Source of the DNA: JBHENC01 sp051000345
Lineage (GTDB): Bacteria > Acidobacteriota > Blastocatellia > Pyrinomonadales > Pyrinomonadaceae
DNA length: 34,250 bases
Direction of reading: 5' to 3'
Assembly: GCA_051000345.1 (NCBI GenBank)
Contig: JBPCOJ010000052.1
Span: forward strand, 1 to 34,250
The notes under the pieces are model-generated. The model was not told where the DNA came from and made no database searches. It worked only from the letters and a program-made list of their open reading frames with translations. The translations under genes were made by a program, and so were the position numbers. This document shows, in pieces, positions 25,021 through 32,598 of this stretch (position 1 is the stretch's first letter; each line of letters opens with the position of its first letter).

Positions 25021-25432
25021 ATTTCGCCCGTTCTTTATTATTCTCGCGCGTGGCTTGCGGAAGGGCGCGTCCCTGTTCGCCTTCGCCGAGTTGTCCGGCC
25101 TGACCGCCGCCACCGCCGGCCTGTAACGCGCGCTCGTCAGGGCTGTAACCCGTGCGCCCGCTTTTGGGCAGCACGCGTTCGACTTCGGTGTGCGGGCGCG
25201 GAATTACATGCACGCTGATGAGTTCGCCGACACGACGCGCGGCGGCAGCGCCCGCATCCGTCGCCGCTTTGACTGCGCCGACATCGCCGCGCACAAAAAT
25301 CGTCACATAGCCCGCGCCGATATATTCCTTGCCGATAAGCGTGACATTGGCGGCCTTGACCATTGCGTCTGCGGCCTCGACCGCGCCGACAAAACCTTTG
25401 GTCTCGATCATTCCGAGTGCTTCGAGAGACAT
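25019..25432 (-). CDS. Microcompartment hexameric shell protein (BMC-H) with Gly-rich tail
   Basis: A 137-residue protein. Residues 2-90 are a single BMC domain: SLEALGMIETKGFVGAVEAA, DAMVKAANVTLIGKEYIGAG, YVTIFVRGDVGAVKAATDAG, and LISVHVIPRPHTEVERVLP. Six copies form the hexagonal tile of the shell facets; the pore loop reads around YIGAG. Residues 95-137 are an extra Gly/Gln/Arg-rich tail (AGGGGGQAGQLGEGEQGRAL) not needed for the fold. It is the first gene of the operon and the only BMC-H; no BMC-T gene is visible in the window. No strong promoter was recognised in the 142 bp upstream. Confidence 0.95.
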   Translation of the reverse strand: MSLEALGMIETKGFVGAVEAADAMVKAANVTLIGKEYIGAGYVTIFVRGDVGAVKAATDAGAAAARRVGELISVHVIPRPHTEVERVLPKSGRTGYSPDERALQAGGGGGQAGQLGEGEQGRALPQATRENNKERAK

Positions 25433-25574
25433 CTTTTGATAGTCCTTTTTTCTCTTGTAGAAATTAAAAACAGATGGCTTGATTTAACGAACGTCCAAAC
25501 GTATCACCGCCCGCCGCAAGAATCAAGCAGCGTCGCCAAAGCTTACAAGCCGCGACTTATTTAGCGACAGTCGA

Positions 25575-25829
25575 TTACGGCAGCAACTTATCATAATCAG
25601 CGTGCGAGCCGATCCAGAACCACACAATGCCTTCCTGCTTATCTAAACCTAATGCGCGATAGTGTGAGCCAACGCGAACCGACCACAGCTTACTGATTTT
25701 CTTGAAGTGCAATGATGGATGCTTGGAATCAGCTTTGAGCAACTGAAAATTCTTGTCGGCGAGGTTGCGTATCTCAAGCGGAAGCTGGCGATAACATTGC
25801 CAGAATTGAGGCGAAGCATAATGCTTCAC
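25575..25829 (-). CDS. RelE/ParE-superfamily toxin-like protein
   Basis: An 84-residue basic protein. The pattern FWQCYRQLPLEIRNLADKNF, then HFKKISKLWSVRVGSHYRAL and a C-terminal IVWFWIGSHADYDKLL fits RelE/ParE-type toxins: helices first, then a beta sheet with conserved RVG..YRAL. Such toxins cut mRNA at the ribosome or poison gyrase; which one cannot be told. It starts with GTG at 25829, overlapping the antitoxin stop by 4 nt (GTGA), a typical coupled toxin-antitoxin layout with antitoxin first. Confidence 0.82.
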   Translation of the reverse strand: MKHYASPQFWQCYRQLPLEIRNLADKNFQLLKADSKHPSLHFKKISKLWSVRVGSHYRALGLDKQEGIVWFWIGSHADYDKLLP

Positions 25830-26023
25830 AACGGTTCGCAGCGCACGGCCTTAAATTCCTGCTCCGCTTGTTCGAGCAACGCATCAAGGCGTCCGGCTTC
25901 GACATCCTGCTTGAGCCGCTCGTCCCAGACACGCGCCTGAAACTCCTCAAACCATTCGGCTAACTCCGCTAGTTGTAAAGGCGGCAATCGAGTAATAGCA
26001 GATTCGATCTCTTTAACATTCAT
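25826..26023 (-). CDS. Antitoxin-like small protein
   Basis: A 65-residue acidic protein (VKEIESAITRLPPLQLAELA, then EWFEEFQARVWDERLKQDVE and an ALLEQAEQEF helix). It resembles small antitoxins that accompany RelE/ParE-like toxins: a short helical region followed by an acidic tail that would wrap around the toxin. It overlaps the toxin by 4 nt and starts 8 nt after the VOC-family gene on the same strand. No DNA-binding domain was recognised, so autoregulation is not shown. Confidence 0.75.
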   Translation of the reverse strand: MNVKEIESAITRLPPLQLAELAEWFEEFQARVWDERLKQDVEAGRLDALLEQAEQEFKAVRCEPL

Positions 26024-26031
26024 AAGGCAAA

Positions 26032-26397
26032 TTATACACTTTCCATAAACTCGATTCTGTTTCCGAACGGATCGAGAAACGAAAATCTCTTCACGCCCGG
26101 TATCGCTGTCTCTTCCTTTATGCTCACACCATGCTCCTGCAAATACTTTCTAACCGCTTCCAAACCTTCAACCTCAAAAGCTGGATGCCGTTTGGATGTG
26201 CCTTGCGCTTCTTCTACACCGATATGCAACTGAATATTAGCAATCCTAAACCACAAGCCGCCATTCGGTTTGAGGGCTTCCGGTTTCTCAATTTCTTCTA
26301 ACCCAAGTATATTGCTATAGAACTCTCTGGCTTTATATTCTGCACCAAAGGGAATACAGATTTGAACGTGATCGAGTCGTTTGATTTTTAGTTTCAT
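26032..26397 (-). CDS. VOC-superfamily (glyoxalase/bleomycin-resistance-like) protein
   Basis: A 121-residue protein from ATG 26397, which has GAAGGTTG about 7 nt upstream. A TTG start at 26412 would add five residues. It shows the paired beta-alpha-beta-beta-beta pattern of the VOC fold: RLDHVQICIPFGAEYKAREF, YSNILGLEEIEKP, LWFRIANIQLHIG, HPAFEVEGLEAVRKYL and FSFLDPFGNRIEFME. Metal ligands are plausible at H15, H61 and E118. VOC enzymes include glyoxalases, dioxygenases and fosfomycin or bleomycin resistance proteins; the substrate here is unknown. It leads a probable three-gene unit with the toxin-antitoxin pair. Confidence 0.85.
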   Translation of the reverse strand: MKLKIKRLDHVQICIPFGAEYKAREFYSNILGLEEIEKPEALKPNGGLWFRIANIQLHIGVEEAQGTSKRHPAFEVEGLEAVRKYLQEHGVSIKEETAIPGVKRFSFLDPFGNRIEFMESV

Positions 26398-26436
26398 GTT
26401 TTCAACCTTCAATATATGAAAGCTAACGGACTCTTA

Positions 26437-26442
26437 ATTATA
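26437..26442 (-). promoter_or_regulatory. -10 box candidate for the VOC/toxin-antitoxin unit
   Basis: On the minus strand the sequence reads TATAAT (26442 to 26437), 39 nt before the VOC start codon. The -35 region is AT-rich but has no good match. Confidence 0.35.
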
Positions 26443-26556
26443 CCGCACGGCGATTTATAATATAGAGCATTGTAAATCACCAGCTCTTGCGCAGCTAATC
26501 GGCGCTCGCATAAATCACACAGTATCGTTCGATACACGTATTTCCCGGACAAAAGT

Positions 26557-26586
26557 TTGACAATGTTTATTAGCGCACGTTATAGT
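26557..26586 (+). promoter_or_regulatory. Sigma-70-like promoter for the rodZ-like gene
   Basis: A perfect TTGACA (26557-26562) and TATAGT (26581-26586) are separated by 18 nt, about 165 nt before the start codon. It is the best promoter match seen in the window. Confidence 0.5.
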
Positions 26587-26756
26587 TCGCGCCAAAGGCA
26601 CTTTGCTTGCACGCGTGCGGCGGCGGTGAAATAAAACAAGCATCGAGTAATACACAGTAAGCTTGTCGGCGTGTTTCGCGCGAGGCAAGTGGGATTCAAA
26701 CGCAGGCTCTCTTTCAAACGGCTTTTTGCGAAAGGACGGCGCAGCAGCTTTTGGCA

Positions 26757-27572
26757 ATGGCAACATCTTTCGGCGAACAATTGCGGGCGGCGCGCGAGGC
26801 ACGCAATATCACTTTGCGCGACGTGTCCGAGCAGACGCGTATCTCCATGCGTTACCTCGAAGCCATCGAAACAGATGATTACTCCCGATTGCCCGGCGGC
26901 ATTTTTAATAAGAGCTTTATTAAATCCTACGCCCGTCACGTAGGCTTCAACGAAAACGAAGCGCTCGAAGGCTACGCGCGCGCCGCACGCGAGCAAGGCG
27001 AATCGCCCGACGAAGTTACTTCGACGCCGTACCAGCCGCGCGTTTACACGGACGATTCCACGCGCTCGCCGATTGTCACAGCTCTTTTGACGGTGATTAT
27101 TCTCGCCGTTCTGTCGCTCGGCGTTTACGCAGGGCTTCATTGGTACTTGCGCCAGCGAAACAACAACGAGCGCACGGACAACAACGCCGCTGCCGCTCTC
27201 CAATCAAACACGCAAAACCCTGCGCTCAATCAATCGAACGGCAATCCGAATGCGCAGAATGCGGCAAGCACATCGGCGTCGCCTGCTACTGCGATAAACT
27301 CTAACTTCGACGTTCTAATCAAAGCGCGCGGCACAAAGGTCTGGATCAGAGCCAAAGCCGATGACGGCGATACGTCGGAAACCACCTTGCAGCCGAACGA
27401 AACAAAAGAGTTCAAGCCGCAGCAGACTTTGAAACTAAACTATGCGAAGGTCAACGCGTCGGCGCTCGATGTAACGATCAACGGACGCCCTGCGAAAGTG
27501 CCGCAGGATTCCAAAGGCATACTCGCAGAGATGCTTATCACCAAAGAAAATTATCAACAGCAATTGCAGTAA
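26757..27572 (+). CDS. rodZ: RodZ-like protein (HTH_25, membrane helix, DUF4115)
   Basis: A 271-residue protein from ATG 26757; a TTG two codons upstream is also possible. The N-terminal helix-turn-helix (residues 3-75; FGEQLRAAREARNITLRDVS, YLEAIETDDYSRLPGG, FIKSYARHVGFNE) is the RodZ cytoplasmic domain that contacts MreB. One transmembrane helix lies near 108-128 (IVTALLTVIILAVLSLGVYA), then an Asn/Ala-rich linker. The periplasmic DUF4115-type beta domain (VLIKARGTKVWIRAKADDGD; LNYAKVNASALDVTINGRPA) comes last. RodZ links the MreB cytoskeleton to wall synthesis. An intrinsic terminator follows about 100 bp downstream, so it seems monocistronic. Confidence 0.85.
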   Translation: MATSFGEQLRAAREARNITLRDVSEQTRISMRYLEAIETDDYSRLPGGIFNKSFIKSYARHVGFNENEALEGYARAAREQGESPDEVTSTPYQPRVYTDDSTRSPIVTALLTVIILAVLSLGVYAGLHWYLRQRNNNERTDNNAAAALQSNTQNPALNQSNGNPNAQNAASTSASPATAINSNFDVLIKARGTKVWIRAKADDGDTSETTLQPNETKEFKPQQTLKLNYAKVNASALDVTINGRPAKVPQDSKGILAEMLITKENYQQQLQ

Positions 27573-27675
27573 TTCACGTTCGGCAATATGTGTTCTTGGC
27601 ACGCCCGACAATTTCAAAGACAACGCGCACGACGAGGACGACTGCGCCGACTTAATATCAACGGCAGAGATACGC

Positions 27676-27708
27676 GCCCGCAGCAAGTTTCGCGGGCATT
27701 TTTGTTTT
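27676..27708 (+). terminator. Rho-independent terminator after rodZ-like gene
   Basis: A 6-bp perfect stem, GCCCGC/GCGGGC (27676-27681 and 27692-27697), is followed within 2 nt by TTTTTGTTTT. It lies about 100 nt after the stop codon and 105 nt before guaB. Confidence 0.75.
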
Positions 27709-27812
27709 CACACAGCGCAAATTTACAACGCGGATTTCAATTCACGCGCCACGCATACGCTTATTTTTCAATGTAAAGATTACCGCTTCAAGGCATTAAG
27801 GAATAAAGCATT

Positions 27813-29279
27813 ATGATTAACACGGATTTAATGGAAGGACTGACCTTCGACGATGTGCTCTTGCTGCCCGCGCACTCCGACGTGCTGCCGAACGAAACAG
27901 ACACCGCGACAAATTTCACGCGCGGCATAAGCTTGCAGATTCCGCTCTGCTCTTCGGCGATGGACACCGTCACGGAAGCAGGCCTCGCCATCGCCATCGC
28001 GCAGCAGGGCGGCATCGGCGTCATACACAAAAACCTTTCCATCGAACGCCAAGCGGAGGAAGTCGATAAAGTCAAGCGCTCGGAATCCGGCATGATCGTC
28101 GATCCCGTCACGATTCGCCCGGATCGTCCCGTCCGCGAAGCCTTGGGCGTGATGGAGCGCTACCACATCAGCGGCGTGCCTGTCGTGGACGAAGGCGGAC
28201 ATCTCGTCGGCATCATCACCAACCGCGATTTGCGTTTTGAAACACGCTTCGACATTCCCGTATCGGACGTAATGACAAAGCAGCCGCTCGTCACAGTGCC
28301 TGTCGGAACGACGCTCGAACAAGCAAAGTCGGTGCTGCAAAAACACCGCATCGAAAAACTGCTTGTCATAGACGAAGACAAACACCTCAAAGGCTTAATC
28401 ACCGTCAAGGACATACAAAAAGCGATCAAGTACCCATCGGCAGCGAAGGATAACCTTGGCCGCCTGCGCTGTGCCGCCGCCATCGGCGCAACCGGCGACT
28501 ACCGCGAACGCGCCGACGAACTCGTGCGTATGCGCACCGATTGTCTCGTCATAGACACAGCGCACGGCCACTCTTCGCGCGTCATCGAAGCCGTCAAGGA
28601 AATCAAACGCCGCCACACGGGAACGGAGATTATCGCCGGAAACGTCGCAACCTTTGAAGCAACGCGCGCATTGATCGACGCGGGAGTCGATGCCGTCAAA
28701 GTCGGAATCGGCCCCGGAAGCATTTGCACAACGCGTGTCGTGACAGGCGCGGGCGTGCCGCAGATTACTGCAATCAGCGAGTGCGTAAGGGCGGCGCGCG
28801 GAAGCGGCGTGCCGATTATCGCCGACGGCGGCGTTAAGTTTTCCGGCGATGTGGCGAAGGCGATTGCAGCGGGCGCGGATGTCGTGATGATCGGGTCATT
28901 ATTCGCAGGCACGGAGGAAGCGCCCGGCGAAGTAATTCTCTTTCAAGGACGTTCCTTCAAAACATATCGCGGCATGGGTTCCATCGGCGCGATGCGCGAA
29001 GGCTCGCGTGACCGTTACAGCCAAGAAGACACGGAGATTGAATCCAAACTCGTTCCCGAAGGCATCGAAGGCCGCGTGCCGTACAAGGGAACGCTCGCCG
29101 ACATGGTCACGCAACTCATCGGCGGCCTGCGCGCAGGCATGGGCTACACGGGCTGCCGCAGCATACGCGAATTTCAGGAAAGAACGCGCTTCGTTCGCAT
29201 CAGCGCCGCAGGCTTGCGCGAATCGCACGTCCACGACGTTATCATCACAAAGGAAGCGCCGAACTATCGTCTCGAATAA
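27813..29279 (+). CDS. guaB: Inosine-5'-monophosphate dehydrogenase
   Basis: A 488-residue enzyme that oxidises IMP to XMP with NAD+, the committed step of GMP synthesis. It has the normal bacterial length. The barrel starts at EGLTFDDVLLLPAHSDVLP. Two CBS domains are inserted at about residues 90-205 (MIVDPVTIRPDRPVREALGV; PLVTVPVGTTLEQAKSVLQK). The catalytic loop has Cys in GIGPGSICTTRVVTGAG. The flap region includes SKLVPEGIEGRVPYKG, with the YRGMGS motif before it. The start codon has AAGGAA 8 nt upstream. It is flanked by a terminator on each side and so is probably transcribed alone. Confidence 0.98.
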   Translation: MINTDLMEGLTFDDVLLLPAHSDVLPNETDTATNFTRGISLQIPLCSSAMDTVTEAGLAIAIAQQGGIGVIHKNLSIERQAEEVDKVKRSESGMIVDPVTIRPDRPVREALGVMERYHISGVPVVDEGGHLVGIITNRDLRFETRFDIPVSDVMTKQPLVTVPVGTTLEQAKSVLQKHRIEKLLVIDEDKHLKGLITVKDIQKAIKYPSAAKDNLGRLRCAAAIGATGDYRERADELVRMRTDCLVIDTAHGHSSRVIEAVKEIKRRHTGTEIIAGNVATFEATRALIDAGVDAVKVGIGPGSICTTRVVTGAGVPQITAISECVRAARGSGVPIIADGGVKFSGDVAKAIAAGADVVMIGSLFAGTEEAPGEVILFQGRSFKTYRGMGSIGAMREGSRDRYSQEDTEIESKLVPEGIEGRVPYKGTLADMVTQLIGGLRAGMGYTGCRSIREFQERTRFVRISAAGLRESHVHDVIITKEAPNYRLE

Positions 29280-29316
29280 ACGCGCGGTGAAATAGCCGTG
29301 CGTTATAGCTGTTTGC

Positions 29317-29332
29317 GAAGGCGCGTGCCTTC
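29317..29332 (+). terminator. Short hairpin after guaB, possible terminator
   Basis: A perfect 6-bp stem, GAAGGC/GCCTTC, with a 4-nt loop lies 38 nt after the guaB stop. No T-run follows, so termination is uncertain. Confidence 0.3.
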
Positions 29333-29345
29333 ACAAATTGAATGT

Positions 29346-29391
29346 AGGGGCAGCAGCTTGTCCCTGCCCGTCGGATTGAATGGCATCCAAG
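29346..29391. repeat. 46-nt dispersed repeat, copy B
   Basis: Gap-free relative of 19125-19170, starting AGGGGCAGCAGCTTGTC and ending ATCCAAG. GGGCAG and CTGCCC in its first half form a perfect 6-bp stem around a 10-nt loop. It lies downstream of guaB, as copy A lies downstream of a VWA gene. Confidence 0.75.
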
Positions 29392-29568
29392 CGGCGGGCG
29401 ATCTTGCTTGCCTTACGACACGAACAAGCGAAGCGGCTTTACGACAAATGTCGGACAAAAACGGCACTCGTGTTTCAAACTATCCGACTTTCCTTCACTG
29501 TTCTTCACCATGCGACGCCATAATTCTAAGTTTATTTGCGCGGCACTTCGCTTGCTTCGTTCATTGCT

Positions 29569-30477
29569 ATGATAACGAATCAACGCCACGCGCTTCTCAT
29601 TGCAAATCCGCTCGCAGGGCGCGGCAGCAGCACACATCGCCGCCTTGAAATCAAACGCTTCTGCGAAATTTTGAAGCAGCATGGCGTTACTGTCGAGTTG
29701 GCGGCAACGACGGCGCAGGGCGATGCGACGTGGCTTGCTGAACAGGCTGCGCGGGAAGGCTGGCGCGAAGTTATCGTATCGGGCGGCGACGGCACAATCA
29801 ACGAAGCGTTGCAGGGCTTGGCGGGGAAAAATGTGCGGCTTGCGGTGTGGCCGCGCGGCACGGCGAATGTTCTCGCGCGCGAACTCGAATTGCCGTTTAA
29901 GGCAGAGCACGTCGCGGAGATGATCGCGCGTGGAAAAACGCGGCGTATTTCAATCGGCTGCGCGACGAATGAAGCGCGCGGCGAACGTTGCTACTTTTTT
30001 CTGATGGCGGGCGTCGGACTCGATGCTTCGGTGGTGCGCGGCACAAACAGCAATCTCAAGCGACGCGTCGGCGAAGCGGCCTTCTGGTATTCAGGGCTGC
30101 AACACCTCGCGCGCTGGCAACCCGTTTCATTCGATGTTGAAGTTGAAGGCGAAACTTACCCGGCGACGTTCGCGGCCATCGGTAAGGCGGCGCACTACGG
30201 CGGCAATCTGGCGATTACGCCGGGCGCGCGATTGGATGATTCGCAGTTTGAAATCTGCGTGATTGATTCATACAGCAAGCTGCATTATTTGCATTTGCTG
30301 TCGCAAGCAATGCGCAGCACGGGCGTCGCCGAACAATTGCCGCACACACGCCTTTTCAAAGCCTCGCGCGTGCGCGTCACAGGCGAATCACTCGTTCAAG
30401 CCGACGGCGAATTAATCGGCGAGCTTCCGATGAGTTTTGAAATAACTTCAAAGCGCATCGAAGTCATCGTGTCTTGA
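29569..30477 (+). CDS. Diacylglycerol kinase / YegS-like lipid kinase
   Basis: A 302-residue protein from ATG 29569 (MITNQRHALLIANPLAGRGS). A TTG 33 nt upstream is an alternative, and neither has a strong ribosome-binding site. The DAGK catalytic domain shows LLIANPLAGRGSS, the nucleotide-binding VSGGDGTINEALQGLAG, and WPRGTANVLARELELP. The C-terminal beta domain has FFLMAGVGLDASVV, AAIGKAAHYGGNLAITPGA and VQADGELIGELPMSFEI. Members phosphorylate diacylglycerol, sphingoid bases or related lipids with ATP in phospholipid turnover; the exact lipid is not readable here. Its end meets the convergent M61 peptidase gene 23 bp away. Confidence 0.9.
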   Translation: MITNQRHALLIANPLAGRGSSTHRRLEIKRFCEILKQHGVTVELAATTAQGDATWLAEQAAREGWREVIVSGGDGTINEALQGLAGKNVRLAVWPRGTANVLARELELPFKAEHVAEMIARGKTRRISIGCATNEARGERCYFFLMAGVGLDASVVRGTNSNLKRRVGEAAFWYSGLQHLARWQPVSFDVEVEGETYPATFAAIGKAAHYGGNLAITPGARLDDSQFEICVIDSYSKLHYLHLLSQAMRSTGVAEQLPHTRLFKASRVRVTGESLVQADGELIGELPMSFEITSKRIEVIVS

Positions 30478-30500
30478 TGAAAGCCTTTGCGCATTTTGAG

Positions 30501-32402
30501 CTACGGGCGTTTGCCGTCGAGCCACGCGGCGCGTAGAGTGCGTGCCTGCGGCGAAGCATCCGATCTTTCTTCGATGCGATATGTGTAAACGTCCGGCGCT
30601 TTGAGCGTCATTGATAATTGAAGTGTGCGGCGATCACGTTGCACCGTGACAGGCACGCGCGCGCCTTGTTTGAACCGATTGAGCACGCTTATCCAAGTCG
30701 TTCGTGTAACCGTCTCGCCGCCGATGGAAAGAATCACATCATTGCGTTCAAGCCCGGCGTCTTCAGCGCTCGAGTTGTTAGCCACGTTTCCAATCTTCGC
30801 CTTTTGTCGTTCCGCTCTGTCAAGCGTAATTCCCGCCGTGTAAGCTTCGCGCGCAGGCTCGCGCACAAGCTTTAAGCCGACCTGCGCGAAGGCTTCATCA
30901 TAAGGTGGAGTTTCCACGCCGAACGCATAGCGCGCGAAGAAATCTTTGAGGTCAAAGCCTGCGACTTCCGAGGCGACGCGCGCGAAATCTTCGTTTGTGT
31001 AGCCGCGCCCGCGCAGATAATACGTCGCCTGCTGACTCTGAACATAAAACTCTTCGTACATGCGCCGCATCACGTCGTCGAGCGACGCGCGCCCGTTCGT
31101 TTTGCCGCGAATCAAAAGATCGAGCGCGAGGCCGATTAGTTCGCCTTTCGGATAATAGCTAATCGAAGTGTTGGCTAAATTAGTTTGCTGAATGCTCGTT
31201 CCGCGATCCAGAAACGGCGCTGAGAGGGATGATTCGACGGCGCTCATCAAACGGCTGCCCGGTGCATTTTCAACGCCCGTGATTGTGTTGCTCTCGCGCT
31301 GCAAAAATTCCTTGTCCGTCAAAAGCTTCGCGCGCCGCAGCATTAAATGACCATAGTAATTCGTGAAGCCTTCGGCAATCCACAGCCCGCGCGTATTGGC
31401 AGGGCGCGTGAAATCCCAAGGGCCGAGTTCTATTGGCCGCAGGCGCTTAACGTTCCAGACGTGAAAGAATTCGTGCGCGACGGCGTCGAGCGTATCTTCC
31501 AACACGCCCGCATCGGCGAGCGCGCCCGGCACGATAATGTTCGTTGATGTTAAGTGCTCCATGCCGTCGCCCGAACGATCATCGGCGGCGAAGTGCAAAA
31601 GAAACGTATAGGAATCGAATTCCGGCGCGCCCCACAAAGCAGTTTCCGCGCGCACGATTTTTTCTATATCGCGCACGAGTTGCGGACGCTTGCCGCCTTC
31701 GTCGCCGAACGAATGCACGACGACGTGATAAGTCTTGCCGTCAATCGTGAAATCGTCCTGCGTCCAATCGGGCGCAAGTTCAGTTGGATTATCAATTAAA
31801 ATATCGTAGTTCGGATATTGCCAGTCGCGTTGGTCGGCGCGCGTCATGCTCCCGTTCGTAATGCGCCAAGTCGCGGGTGGATTAATCTTCAGCGTCACGG
31901 GATCAGGCTTGTGGCCGACGACGTACATGAAAATCTCGCCGCCGTTATAGTTAGCGTGCCGCGCGTCTAGTTGCGCAAACGTGCCGGACAAATCGTCGCC
32001 AAAAACCTTGTAATCAATCTGAAATCTTCGGAAGCCTTTTGGTTGAACGCGCCATGTCTGGTCATCAATTCTAACGATTGGCAAAGGCAAATTTATGCAC
32101 ATGGCATTGTCAGGACAGTCCCGGTTATCAATAGCTTTGACCTGTTGCACATTCTTTGCAAAGTCGAAAACGGCATATCGCCCCGGAGACCATCTTGGCA
32201 TCTGCAAATCAACGAAGTTCACCGGCGTTGTGGTATCGACATTAACTTGCACCTCAAAAAGATGCGACGCGGGACGCGACATCGAAAGCGTGTAAGTAAT
32301 GCGATACGGCGCTTGCTCTGATTGTGCGATTGCCGCAACTGTAAACGGGATCATCAAAAAGCAAAGAAGCGCGGCGCGCATTAATGAACGACGAATTGGC
32401 AT
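30501..32402 (-). CDS. M61-family (glycyl aminopeptidase-like) metallopeptidase with PDZ domain
   Basis: A 633-residue exported peptidase with a signal peptide (residues 1-26, ending AAIAQ). The N-terminal beta domain of M61 proteins follows (WSPGRYAVFDFAKNVQQVKA). The catalytic zinc site HEFFHVWNVKRLRP (HExxH-like, with Phe at the variable position) and the downstream glutamate in WIAEGFTNYYG mark the gluzincin domain. GDGMEHLTST is also characteristic. Residues 520-600 form a PDZ domain (AEDAGLERNDVILSIGGETV). M61 enzymes remove N-terminal Gly or Ala or act as broader aminopeptidases; here it probably acts in the periplasm. It is convergent with the lipid kinase and divergent from the AlaX-like gene. 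Confidence 0.93.
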   Translation of the reverse strand: MPIRRSLMRAALLCFLMIPFTVAAIAQSEQAPYRITYTLSMSRPASHLFEVQVNVDTTTPVNFVDLQMPRWSPGRYAVFDFAKNVQQVKAIDNRDCPDNAMCINLPLPIVRIDDQTWRVQPKGFRRFQIDYKVFGDDLSGTFAQLDARHANYNGGEIFMYVVGHKPDPVTLKINPPATWRITNGSMTRADQRDWQYPNYDILIDNPTELAPDWTQDDFTIDGKTYHVVVHSFGDEGGKRPQLVRDIEKIVRAETALWGAPEFDSYTFLLHFAADDRSGDGMEHLTSTNIIVPGALADAGVLEDTLDAVAHEFFHVWNVKRLRPIELGPWDFTRPANTRGLWIAEGFTNYYGHLMLRRAKLLTDKEFLQRESNTITGVENAPGSRLMSAVESSLSAPFLDRGTSIQQTNLANTSISYYPKGELIGLALDLLIRGKTNGRASLDDVMRRMYEEFYVQSQQATYYLRGRGYTNEDFARVASEVAGFDLKDFFARYAFGVETPPYDEAFAQVGLKLVREPAREAYTAGITLDRAERQKAKIGNVANNSSAEDAGLERNDVILSIGGETVTRTTWISVLNRFKQGARVPVTVQRDRRTLQLSMTLKAPDVYTYRIEERSDASPQARTLRAAWLDGKRP

Positions 32403-32598
32403 CAGGAAACTCCGGCGATTCGTTTATCGAAAAAGTGTTATGAAAGCTAGCAGGGGAAACAAGTGATTATCTGCGTTTCGCGTCGCGCGTGTCAAAGCAA
32501 ACACGCGCACGCGCGTCCGTGCTTGACGCTTCGTGAATTCGTCGGATAGTTTTTATGCTGCCGTTATCAAATTTGTCAGCTACAATTTCAACCTTCAA

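Larger units (their letters stand above)
26398..26756. other. Divergent intergenic region (359 bp) between VOC gene and rodZ-like gene
   Basis: No credible gene was seen. It holds a -10-like box for the leftward VOC unit and a good sigma-70-type promoter for the rightward gene, both listed separately. It is visibly more AT-rich on the left side than the surrounding genes. Confidence 0.5.

Noticed and set aside
26580..27203. Open frame of 207 residues on the minus strand
   Set aside because: It is antisense to the rodZ-like gene, which has a promoter, full domain set and terminator.
27709..27812. Purine riboswitch before guaB
   Set aside because: The leader between the terminator and the start codon is about 100 nt and lacks a three-way-junction pattern or an expression platform.
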